A program made the position numbers and the translations under genes. A stretch of DNA of 64,000 nt. Origin: Ascoidea rubescens DSM 1968 (lineage: Eukaryota > Ascomycota > Saccharomycetes > Ascoideales > Ascoideaceae). The stretch spans positions 600,826 to 664,825 of the forward strand of contig NW_017962916.1 of NCBI RefSeq assembly GCF_001661345.1, in the 5' to 3' direction. Positions 51,502 to 60,161 of this stretch are shown piece after piece (position 1 is the first letter of the stretch; every line of letters starts with the position of its first letter). The notes below the pieces were generated by a model that saw nothing but the letters and a program-made list of their open reading frames with translations, was not told the origin of the DNA and did not search any database.

Positions 51502-52374
51502 TTAAGCAGTCTTAGGTTCGGATATTTCTTTCATTAACGTGCTTTCATCAACACCAGTAATATTAACAGGAACAATTTCACCTTTATTGCTATATTGAGC
51601 TTTAAAAAACGAGTAATTCAATATAATATCGTCGATATTTCTCATCTGTGGATCTTCTGCAAAATCAGGGTCTATGAAAAAGAAAACAGGCATATCGACT
51701 TCTTCCCCAGCTTTTAATTTCTGTTCTTCAAAGCAAAAACATTGAATTTTATTAAAATATATCGATGCTTCTCCAGGTGTTATTGAATAAGTAGCCATTC
51801 CAATTACATCTTTGTCGCCATAGTTTTTAGCCTTGAAGAAAGCTAAAGCTGTTTCGCCAGGCAAAACATAAACCTCTTTCTGCTGGGGAACAAACTTCCA
51901 AGGTAAAACACTAGAAACTGTGGACGTAAAACTGATTTTGATTCTCTTCTCAAGGTCGACTGGAATCAATTTATCAGCAGTAAATTTACTTTTATCAGTC
52001 ATTGGAGTACCACCCCAACCGACTCTTGAGCATAAAATTCTGTATAGAGGAACTGAACAGAAAGCGAAACCCAAAAACACGATCCCTAAGGAGGCAGCAT
52101 AATAGCCTGCACTTCTATTATTGAATTGCTCTTTTTCTCTTCTAGCTTTTTGGTACATTTCATATAGCTCATACTGGGTATATTGTTCGTTATTCGAATC
52201 ATTACTGAGCTTTTCCTTGCTCTCATTTCGAGCAATTGAGGTAGTCGAAAATGGTGAATAGAGAGAGCAAGTTTTTAAAGACGAATAGACATTTTTTGCT
52301 TGAGAAAAGTGTTGAACCAGCAATTTTCGACCTAATATGGCACTTCTCAAGATATTAGTTGGTTTTAGAAGCAT
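51502..52374 (-). CDS. COX11: Cox11, copper delivery to cytochrome c oxidase
   Basis: 290 residues (300 in yeast). Inner-membrane copper chaperone that metallates CuB of Cox1. A basic presequence (about 1-50) and a charged helix (YQKARREKEQFNNRSAGYY) precede the single membrane helix SLGIVFLGFAFCSVPLYRILC (about 94-113). The C-terminal IMS domain contains the copper-binding CFCFEEQ motif near residue 207-213, and PVFFFIDPDF. An in-frame CTG at 52318-52320 lies in the presequence. It converges on SDA1 with a 130-bp gap. Confidence 0.96.
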   Translation of the reverse strand: MLLKPTNILRSAILGRKLLVQHFSQAKNVYSSLKTCSLYSPFSTTSIARNESKEKLSNDSNNEQYTQYELYEMYQKARREKEQFNNRSAGYYAASLGIVFLGFAFCSVPLYRILCSRVGWGGTPMTDKSKFTADKLIPVDLEKRIKISFTSTVSSVLPWKFVPQQKEVYVLPGETALAFFKAKNYGDKDVIGMATYSITPGEASIYFNKIQCFCFEEQKLKAGEEVDMPVFFFIDPDFAEDPQMRNIDDIILNYSFFKAQYSNKGEIVPVNITGVDESTLMKEISEPKTA

Positions 52375-52732
52375 TTTGAATCAGCTAAGAATTGTTTTCA
52401 AAAGCTAATTCCCCAATTTTTCCCAGCTTTTCTCAACTTTCCATGCAATATATCAAGAAAAAACTGAAATCCCGATCCTGTGAAATCCCTGGTTGGCGGT
52501 TCGGTTCCCGTCCGGTGCAAGATTTTGTTTCTTCTGCTTTCTAAGGTTTTTTCTGCTGGAGCAGTTGTGGGTCTGTGGTAGCCTTTGTTTCTCGCGAGTA
52601 TATTATAAGCTATGAATTATAAATTGTGAATTGTAAATGTTAGATATACATATATACAGTTGTCTCTTTTGGTTTGTCTGTTATGCAAAGGAGTGAAATA
52701 AAGCAAGGCCTTTTTAAGAAGCTATTCAATCT
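52375..52732. other. Intergenic, COX11 promoter / MDV1 3' end
   Basis: A 358-bp region with TATATACATATATA near 52645-52660 and a short GC-richer part near 52490-52520. No TNATTGGT HAP-type element was found. No gene seen. Confidence 0.55.
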
Positions 52733-55030
52733 TTATATGGACCATGTTCCAACCATACCATTAGATCTGCCTTCAACGAGGAATCCCTCTTTATATTTTA
52801 CATAGTTTACTATTCCTTTGTAGTTGTCATTCTGCATTCCTTCTCCACACTCCCAATGTTTTTCTTCAATTCTGTCGAATATTTTTACGGTATTATCAAA
52901 GCAAGAGCAGACGATTTTGCTTTTGTCAAACTGTAGATTATTGATTCCATTATTATAATTAAATGAGTTTATAATTGATCCAGTTCTTAGGTCCCATATT
53001 CTAATTGACCTATCCAACGATCCTGTTATTAGATTCACGTCATCGAATTGCAACGAGGTGACTGGTCCTGTATGCCCAATGAGAGATCTGACTATTTCTC
53101 CCGATCTCAAGTCCCATAATCTTACTATTCCATCTGCTGTTCCTGATGCCAATGCAGCATCGTAGCATTGTAAGGTTCCAACAAACGGTACTTGTCCATT
53201 TCTGCTGGTGGTGTAATTTTGTTCATAATTCCTGACAATATTTATGGATGAGAGATAATTTGCTGCTGTGACAGAATTTGGATCCACCGAGTTGTGTGTA
53301 GAAGCCCACAAGACATCTAATGTCTGCAAGCAGGTACCTGTTTGCATATCCCATTGTCTTATAGTCTTATCTAATGATCCTGATAATAGGTTGTAATTGT
53401 GAAAGTATAGGGATGTTATTTCATCAACATGATCATCAAAAGTGAATATGCAAGGATCGTTTTCCTCGTTCGAGCCTTCTTCAGGTATTATATCGTCATC
53501 TAAGTTTGTAATTTTATTTAAATTCCATAATTTCAAGCAAGAATCCTGAGATCCCGTCACCACATAATTATCATCCATTTGTAAACAATTGACCATTCCT
53601 TGATGGCCTTCCAATAGGCCAATGCATTTGCTTTTAGATCTTAGATATTCATCTTCAGTGTCGGATTCAAAATCAATATAATCATTTCTATATTCCGATC
53701 TTACGGTTTCGTTTTGCGATAAATCCCAAACTCGAACTGTGCAATCTATTGATGAAGTTATTAGTGTTCCAAAGGGTAAATCAAAATCAAAACAGGTTAT
53801 TCCTGAGTATGTATCATGAGCTTGGAATTCAAATATTTTTGAACCTGGGTTATAGTATTTTTGCAACGTTGGCATTGTCTTTCTTGAGAATTTAGATTGT
53901 TTTATAAAGGTTCTTCTTGTTGTTAATTTTGGTGGGTTGTCTTGAATTTTGTTGTAGATGGATTCTGATAATAGCAGATCTTTTGAGTTGATGTTTTGCT
54001 GATCATCATTTATGTTTTCATTGTTGTTATTGTTATTGTTATTGTTTTCTTCATTATTATCATTATTATCATTATTATTGATTGTATTGATTGTATTGAT
54101 GGTATTGATACTGTTGATATTGTTTGTATTACTGGCGTTACTGGTATTATTTTCATCGTTTATTATGTTGTTTTTGTTTGAATTGCTTATCAGTTCATCG
54201 TCATTGTCTAGAGAGATAGTACTAGTGGTCATGAAATTTGAGGATGGAGGAATATTTTTTAAATTTCCATTTAATAATTGATCAATTTTTAAATTTATTT
54301 CGTTTAAAGAGTTTTCTAAATAAATTTCTTGTTTTTCCAAGCTAGCTATCTTATCGAAACAGACTTTTCTCATTTTATTTAAATTTGAGATTTTGAGATC
54401 GATTTCATTTATTTCATTTGAGTTTAGGTTTTTTCTTATTTCTAGTAAATCTAATTTTGAGGAAATTAATTTTTTAAAATAGTTTAAATGTTTCACAGAG
54501 TCTGAAGTTTTGATTTTGGTTGGAGTTATTCCTATTGGCAAGGGGTTGTTTAATTCTTGGTGTTTCTTTGAGGTGATAGCATTTTGAGATAGATTTAATT
54601 CTTTAAATAGATATAATTCTTCATTGACCTGGGGAATGGCAGCGTTAAACCCCTGGAAAAGACTATAGCCATCATCAAGATTTTTAGAATTCCTAGGTAA
54701 ATTTAATAGTAGTTCATCAGGAATATGAGTAACAGCTCTATACTCAATTTCTTTTAACGAGAATTTTGAGCGAAGTAATTCAGATGGAGCTTTTCTGACA
54801 GTTGATTTCTTTTTGAGACTATTGTTAAATAAAGCTAATTCCTTTGAGGGTTTTATCAAGGTGTCGTAAATTGCTTTCTGGTAATGAGAGGAGTTCAATA
54901 GAATGTCATTAGTAGAATTTGAGTTTGTAGACTGGTTTATGATAGCAGTGGCAGTTGACGTTACAGCCTTTGAGAGCCTTTGAGTAGTGGATAGTACATT
55001 GCTATTGGAATGAGATGTATTTTCAGTCAT
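52733..55030 (-). CDS. MDV1: Mdv1/Caf4, mitochondrial fission WD40 adaptor
   Basis: 765 residues (714 in yeast Mdv1). It links Fis1 on the outer membrane to the dynamin Dnm1. An N-terminal helical extension precedes a predicted coiled coil (about 190-260: heptad-rich LEIRKNLNSNEINEIDLKISNL...). An Asn-rich linker follows (about 270-350), then seven WD repeats from about residue 400 to the end, e.g. GLLEGHQGMVNCLQMDDNYVVTGSQDSCLKLWNL and SLIGHTGPVTSLQFDDVNLITGSLDRSIRIWDL. The coiled-coil plus WD architecture and KYYNPGSKIFEFQAHD identify the Mdv1/Caf4 family. S. cerevisiae has two post-duplication paralogues; one is expected here. Confidence 0.92.
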   Translation of the reverse strand: MTENTSHSNSNVLSTTQRLSKAVTSTATAIINQSTNSNSTNDILLNSSHYQKAIYDTLIKPSKELALFNNSLKKKSTVRKAPSELLRSKFSLKEIEYRAVTHIPDELLLNLPRNSKNLDDGYSLFQGFNAAIPQVNEELYLFKELNLSQNAITSKKHQELNNPLPIGITPTKIKTSDSVKHLNYFKKLISSKLDLLEIRKNLNSNEINEIDLKISNLNKMRKVCFDKIASLEKQEIYLENSLNEINLKIDQLLNGNLKNIPPSSNFMTTSTISLDNDDELISNSNKNNIINDENNTSNASNTNNINSINTINTINTINNNDNNDNNEENNNNNNNNNENINDDQQNINSKDLLLSESIYNKIQDNPPKLTTRRTFIKQSKFSRKTMPTLQKYYNPGSKIFEFQAHDTYSGITCFDFDLPFGTLITSSIDCTVRVWDLSQNETVRSEYRNDYIDFESDTEDEYLRSKSKCIGLLEGHQGMVNCLQMDDNYVVTGSQDSCLKLWNLNKITNLDDDIIPEEGSNEENDPCIFTFDDHVDEITSLYFHNYNLLSGSLDKTIRQWDMQTGTCLQTLDVLWASTHNSVDPNSVTAANYLSSINIVRNYEQNYTTSRNGQVPFVGTLQCYDAALASGTADGIVRLWDLRSGEIVRSLIGHTGPVTSLQFDDVNLITGSLDRSIRIWDLRTGSIINSFNYNNGINNLQFDKSKIVCSCFDNTVKIFDRIEEKHWECGEGMQNDNYKGIVNYVKYKEGFLVEGRSNGMVGTWSI

Positions 55031-56020
55031 TATCTATGTGGGGCAAAAGAATACTTGTTTTATTTTTTTTATATTTTTTTTATATTTTTGACTTTAAAAA
55101 GCAGAGTTATTGGAGCTGATTGAAATGATTGAAATGCAAAGTTCAAAATATAGTATCATGGATATAATAAAGCACTAAAAACCCAAACAAAAACGCTAAA
55201 CAAATTTCCAGTAATTGCCTATTCTACTGTGAGCAGTGGGATTGTTGGCAAGTGTGTTGCTCGAGATAAGGATTGGTTGGTGGTGTATGGCAGCACTGGC
55301 AGCTAATGCTTCTGCGATGGAGTGTTTGGTTGGATCAGAGATGGTCTGGTGGATTCAGCAAAGCTCTGCTGTGAGTCTCTCAGAAAAGGGCAGTGGGAAA
55401 TAGAGTTGAAAGGAAGTGGAAGTTTATGATCGAAGATTGGATAGCGAAGCTTTAGGAGAAGTGCATCAAGTACGATGGCAATACTGGCTGATTCCAATTG
55501 ATGATTTGGGAATTTGAGTTTAGGATAATCTTTCAGGTGAACTTTGGATTAAATTTTTCTCAAATGGTAGAAAATGGAGCAGTACCCAAGATAAGTGCAG
55601 TCCACTGATTTGCATTTGATTTTGCAGTGTTTGGGCAGTGTTTCTATTCAACCTCCCAGTCTTTCCAAGTCGCACAGTTTTTTGTTGAACAAGACACTCC
55701 AGACTCATTGCCAAACTCATCGCCAGACTAAGCACAGAATATCCATCGAGCAACCTCTCGTCTCAAAGGACATCTCCATCTCGCAATACCAGACTCCTCG
55801 TCCACTCAGCGAGCAGCTGGACGAGGCAAGAGAGAATTTTATTCAAATTGCTATGCTACGTTTATACAGTTTCAATGCCACCAGCCCTGATGTTTCCTTC
55901 TTCTATTATCTCAAGACTTCTGGGGCTTCTCTTCTTCTATTGCTTTGTGTTTCGGAGCAATAGAAGTCTCTTAAAGTCAGCCTCTGATTGGTCCACTGCT
56001 CTGGAAAAAACCTTATTTGC
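55031..56020. other. Intergenic, MDV1 promoter / downstream gene 3' end
   Basis: A 990-bp region with moderately GC-rich composition from 55230 to 56010. Frames on both strands (for example plus-strand 55595-55963, 122 codons) have no recognisable family and no coding-like bias. It might hide a fast-evolving small gene, but I cannot support one. Confidence 0.45.
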
Positions 56021-58453
56021 TCACAGAGGCTTTTTGAGGGAAGCATAGGAAGCAGGGTGAAGAGCAGACTTCTTTTGCCGTCGTTGTTGTCTTTTCAAGT
56101 ATGTTTGCCCTTCGATGGTGGTCCAGTGTGCCTGTCTTTTGCTCTTGAACTTGATCTTCTCTAGTTCCTTTGCCCACCGTTGATAGTGTTTCTCCTCCAC
56201 CCTGTATTTTTTGCACAAACTGAACAAAAAGTTCAAAAACCCTCCATTGATGTTCTTGCTCTTTAGACAGTACCGAATGTAGCTGGAGACCAACTCGATC
56301 AAGTACTTCTTGCCTAAAGTGCTATTGAATTCTCTCTCAACTATTTTCTGGTAGCTGATACACATTCTCAAAATTCGGAAATCAATATGTGGGTTTTGTA
56401 ATAACCCAATTCCAATTGAGCCTATGTACTTTATATACGGTTCTGTCCTCTTGCTTTTCCTTATTTTCAGTAACAAGCTTGTCATTAATCCCCTGGCTTT
56501 TTCAATGCTCGTGGGCTTTTTCGAAAATTGTTCCAATAATTCTGATGCAATCTTTATTCTGGAACTAGTATAAGGACTTTCAAATATTTCAGCTTCTGAT
56601 TTTTGAATTTGATCCATATATTCGTAAAAATTATCTTTAATCCTAGGATTCCGGATTATTTTCTGTACAATTTTAAGATTTTTGGTTTTGATTAACTTTA
56701 AGATCAACTGTTTTTCAAAATGTAAATATAGTAAATCCTGAAAATTATAGCAATTCTTTCCATTGCCATTTCTATTATTAACACTCAATTTTGTGTTTTG
56801 AATATAATCAATCAAATCCAAATAATCTCCAGATGCTAATCTATAATCTCTTTGATTAAACGGATTCGCTATAACATTTAAAAACACATCGATTATCTTT
56901 ATATATTTCCTCAAATGATACCGAATCTTTGAATAATTCAATGGTATCAAGCTAACATAAATTGAATCACTGATTATTTTGTCAATTACACTCTTTGTTA
57001 TCGCAATTCTCCCTTTATTACTTATAAAAATGCTCTTTTCACGATTTGAAAAAACCCATTCAATTAATTTATTCAAAACTTGAACAACGGATACATCATT
57101 AATAACCCTTGAAAAATCCCAGAATTTTATTGTGTTGCTGAAATTATTGAAAAGAAATTTATCGTCGTCATTATGAATTAATATTATTATTCTCAGTAAC
57201 GGCGTGAATATCTCAGCGCTTAAAAATCTCTTGCACTGTTCATCTTTATTCAAATTTATCAAAAATAGTTTAACAACCTCTAAAAAATTATCCTGATTAA
57301 ACAGCTTTATTAATGAAAGATTATCCTCTAATATACTTGATCCAAATTTGTTTCCAATCTTTGAAAAAATATTCTTATTAAATGGAACTTCAGTTAGAAA
57401 CGGAAAATTTCGATTCACTCTTTTGAAATTCTCTTTCAATCCAGGAAAATTCTGTTTCTGTTTCTCTTTTAATACTTTTAAACAATTCTCAATTAAAATA
57501 CTCAATGACGACTTGATTATAAATTCATTCATTATTTTTATATTACTAGAAAGCAATTTCAACTTTTTATCTTTTTTCAGATTTTTCTTTTCAAAATCTT
57601 TTTTTGTAAAGTTATTTTTCATAATGACACTATCCAGAATATCAATTAAATACTTTTTAGACCAAAAACTTCCAAAAAGTTTATTATATTGATTATAAAG
57701 TGATTCTAATGATTGATAGTGGTAATTGACCCCAGAATTGCAATTGGAATCGGAATCATATCGATTCAATATCATTTTTCTATATTTTAGTAAATTATAT
57801 TGAGATAATAAAATGTGGTTGGACACTACCGATAAATTAAATATCATTGATAAGAACAAGGGATCCCAATTGTCTTCCGGAAAACTAATCAACCTGTCCA
57901 ATTCTGGTTTGGCGGTTTTCTTAAACATTATCAATATCCTCTCATGGTAATAGGTGAAAAGAAACAATAGACTCCCTTTGTATATATCCGAGAGTATCGC
58001 TAAATTATCAAGCTCATTCTGAAATTCTTCATTTAATCGAAAAGCACCACTTCCATTTTTATCAAAATGACAAGGAATAGAGCTTCGATCCCTGTGATCA
58101 ATAATTTGAGGACTCTCGATGGTGTTGTTGTGAAATATAACTTTGGAAGAAGTTTTGGCAGAAGCATGAGACAAGTCATTGGGCATAGGACGCAGACGTA
58201 AAGAGACATGTTCACCACAATCTGTTTGAAGAAAAGTCAAAGGTTCCAAAGAGCTATCAGAACTCTTATAAACCAGTTTTTTGTCTACTGGAATACTTTC
58301 ACCAATCTTTGTCATATTTTGAAACTTTGAGGATGTACCCTGGTTAGTGTTGACAACATCGTAAGAATGCTTAGAAAAGTAAATTGGACGAAGGCTTTGC
58401 ACTGAATTTCTCAACTTTGTATTCAAAAGAGATATCAACTGCAAATTTTTCAT
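56021..58453 (-). CDS. Unassigned helical protein, probably mitochondrial
   Basis: 810 residues that I cannot assign. The N-terminus (MKNLQLISLLNTKLRNSVQSLRPIYFSKHSYD) is amphipathic, basic and free of acid for about 28 residues, as in a mitochondrial presequence. The rest is Leu/Ile/Lys/Asn-rich and reads as consecutive alpha-helices with no metal or nucleotide motif. The tail is strongly basic (KFKSKRQAHWTTIEG...RRQKK). This is the look of yeast mitochondrial RNA-processing or translational-activator proteins of the PPR-like, fast-evolving class (Pet111, Aep, Atp22 or Ccm1 types). That is inference from composition only; specific identity would need profile searches. It is a single long frame with a clear ATG, so it is surely a gene. 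Confidence 0.7.
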   Translation of the reverse strand: MKNLQLISLLNTKLRNSVQSLRPIYFSKHSYDVVNTNQGTSSKFQNMTKIGESIPVDKKLVYKSSDSSLEPLTFLQTDCGEHVSLRLRPMPNDLSHASAKTSSKVIFHNNTIESPQIIDHRDRSSIPCHFDKNGSGAFRLNEEFQNELDNLAILSDIYKGSLLFLFTYYHERILIMFKKTAKPELDRLISFPEDNWDPLFLSMIFNLSVVSNHILLSQYNLLKYRKMILNRYDSDSNCNSGVNYHYQSLESLYNQYNKLFGSFWSKKYLIDILDSVIMKNNFTKKDFEKKNLKKDKKLKLLSSNIKIMNEFIIKSSLSILIENCLKVLKEKQKQNFPGLKENFKRVNRNFPFLTEVPFNKNIFSKIGNKFGSSILEDNLSLIKLFNQDNFLEVVKLFLINLNKDEQCKRFLSAEIFTPLLRIIILIHNDDDKFLFNNFSNTIKFWDFSRVINDVSVVQVLNKLIEWVFSNREKSIFISNKGRIAITKSVIDKIISDSIYVSLIPLNYSKIRYHLRKYIKIIDVFLNVIANPFNQRDYRLASGDYLDLIDYIQNTKLSVNNRNGNGKNCYNFQDLLYLHFEKQLILKLIKTKNLKIVQKIIRNPRIKDNFYEYMDQIQKSEAEIFESPYTSSRIKIASELLEQFSKKPTSIEKARGLMTSLLLKIRKSKRTEPYIKYIGSIGIGLLQNPHIDFRILRMCISYQKIVEREFNSTLGKKYLIELVSSYIRYCLKSKNINGGFLNFLFSLCKKYRVEEKHYQRWAKELEKIKFKSKRQAHWTTIEGQTYLKRQQRRQKKSALHPASYASLKKPL

Positions 58454-58758
58454 TTCTTCATTCCTTCTGACCCAGATGGGGTTATAACATTTTGAGCTTC
58501 AGATCCACTTTCCACTAACCTATGAAAAGGCTCTCGAAAGTAAGAGCTTTCTACAAAACTTTTCAGACCGGATACACGTGTGAGTCTGAATTCCGAGAAA
58601 GACAAGGAGATGTTTTTGTGACGGGACGAAAAGAGTCTGGGGTTGTGCTTCCTCTGCTTCCTCTGCTTTTTCTGCTTCAGGGCTGGTGGGAAGGGCATCG
58701 AAGAGATACTTCAGCTGTGTTGGATAGACCTGTATTGCTGTTGTTGCTGTTGCTCTGG

Positions 58759-58863
58759 ATTTATGGAGTCATAGATAATGAATTCTGGTTTTGAAGTGTT
58801 GATCAGTACGTGGATACCTTTATTGTTGCATTCTTGCTGTGAGAACTAATGTGTTCTAACCAT
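58759..58863 (+). repeat. 105-bp direct repeat, copy 1
   Basis: Identical to 59773-59877 apart from one base (GAGTC against GAATC). The similarity becomes weak upstream of 58759. The copy stops exactly at the ambiguous base. Confidence 0.95.
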
Positions 58864-58864
58864 N
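58864..58864. other. Ambiguous base (N), probable contig join
   Basis: The only N in the window. The sequence to its left is the end of a 105-bp repeat and the sequence to its right is the start of a 95-bp segment identical to the last 95 bases of the window. A join through repeats is the simplest reading. Confidence 0.75.
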
Positions 58865-59010
58865 ATAACTAGAATCTATGTCACCATATCTATTGGTAGT
58901 GCACTCCAAAAATGTTTCTTCACCTAATTTGGCTGATGTTAATATTTCATTATATTCTTGAGAAGATGGAAAATTTATGTCAGCAATTTTAATTTTTTTT
59001 AATAGTCTTT
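58865..59010 (-). pseudogene. Inverted 3' fragment of ketopantoate-reductase-like gene (A'')
   Basis: 58865-58959 is the exact reverse complement of 61024-61118, the C-terminal coding part of the gene at 60162-61157, and similarity continues with small differences to about 59010. Reading on the minus strand toward the N-terminus, the frame then meets a stop in A/T-rich low-complexity sequence, so only the last ~45 codons remain. The end of the frame after DSSY is lost at the N. It is a duplicated gene fragment, not a functional copy. Confidence 0.85.
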
Positions 59011-59353
59011 TCTTTTTAATAGATTTTTATTTTTTAATAGATTTTTTTTTGGTCTAAAATCTACTGAAATCAAAGATATATTGCTATGATGACTTGAGTT
59101 TCTGTGTTTGGGTGACTCTAAGTCCAATTTCAAATTAACAAGTATGCTCAAAAGATTGACCTTTTTAGGGGAGAGTATTTTAATGGAAAATGACTTTTTT
59201 TAAGTATTGATATGTTATATTAATTTAAAAATTAATTTTCTATGCAAAAAGTCTCGAATGTACACTATACAAACCTTTACATAAAATTCAAACAGCTTAT
59301 CAATACTCACAAAATTGATTATCTACTATAGACTTTAAAAAGAAGATGTGATA

Positions 59354-59790
59354 TGTAGGTTAGTTATAGCTCAAGCTGTTGACACAGTTATGATGAATAT
59401 TATCAAAATAGCTAAGGTATGAGCAGATCATCTAGAAATTCTTTTGTTGATTCAGGTAGACATGAAAGAAGGTTTTCAAATAGACTCAAACAAACAGAGC
59501 TCAGACTGCACCCAAAATTTTTTGAGTTGAATTTGAACTTTGGTTTTTTCAAATGTTTAGAGTCTGTATGTTTTTACACCATACGATTTGTTTGAAAATA
59601 TAGCTACTGTATGGGTGTTGGAGGCCAAACAGGCCCCTAGATATAACTGCTTTTACAGGTGCTTGTTCACCAGATCAGATATTGTGCTTCTTTATATTTC
59701 TCCAAGCCTAATAATACCAGGCAAACAGATCCTCCAGCTGCTGTTGAAAAGGGACTTGTGGTGTTACTTTGCATTTATGGAATCATAGAT
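59354..59790 (+). mobile_element. Decayed Ty1/copia-type reverse transcriptase remnant
   Basis: No intact frame, but reverse-transcriptase-like phrases occur in the correct order across shifting frames: RLVIAQAV (59357 on; compare RLVAQGF), a segment ending VDMKEGF (59456 on; compare VDVKxAF with a catalytic Asp), then in another frame LKQ...HPKFF...NFGFFKCLESVCFY (59484 on; compare YGLKQ..W...F...LGF..S..D.C.Y), and finally SDIVLLYISPSLIIPGKQI (59675 on), where copia elements have ILLLYVDDLLIxG. The active-site YVDD has become YISPS and stops interrupt it. Individually weak, together persuasive. No LTR or integrase was found. It is clearly non-functional. Confidence 0.5.
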
Positions 59791-59877
59791 AATGAATTCT
59801 GGTTTTGAAGTGTTGATCAGTACGTGGATACCTTTATTGTTGCATTCTTGCTGTGAGAACTAATGTGTTCTAACCAT
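59773..59877 (+). repeat. 105-bp direct repeat, copy 2
   Basis: Second copy of the 58759-58863 repeat, one mismatch. It overlaps the end of the reverse-transcriptase remnant and may belong to the same former element. Confidence 0.95.
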
Positions 59878-60161
59878 CCATTGACCAGTTGGCGATTCCT
59901 CACTCAATAGCTTTGTTTCCTGGCGTTTGAGCTCCATTGGTGTCAAAGTCACATATATTTCTTCGTTTCTATCTCCTGAAGTGACCATTCATTGGAAGTA
60001 AGATTACACTGATTTTTTTCCATTTAAATGTGAAAATATTTGACTTGTTTTTCGTTTTATTCTATTCTGTTGTTTTTTTCGTTTTTTTTCAATGTTTGGA
60101 TCTTTTGATCAATTGGAAATGACAATTATATTGACAATCACATTGTGTTTTTAGATCCACT

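Larger units (their letters stand above)
58454..60154. other. Gene-poor repeat and relic region with an ambiguous base
   Basis: No intact gene. Contents in order: the promoter of the preceding minus-strand gene, first copy of a 105-bp repeat (58759-58863), the base N at 58864, an inverted 3' fragment of the ketopantoate-reductase-like gene, a decayed copia-type reverse transcriptase (about 59354-59790), and the second 105-bp repeat copy (59773-59877). Unremarkable T-rich sequence then runs to 60154. Confidence 0.7.

Noticed and set aside
55595-55963. Plus-strand frame of 122 codons between MDV1 and the next gene
   Set aside because: No family resemblance or coding-like bias; frames of similar length overlap it on the other strand.
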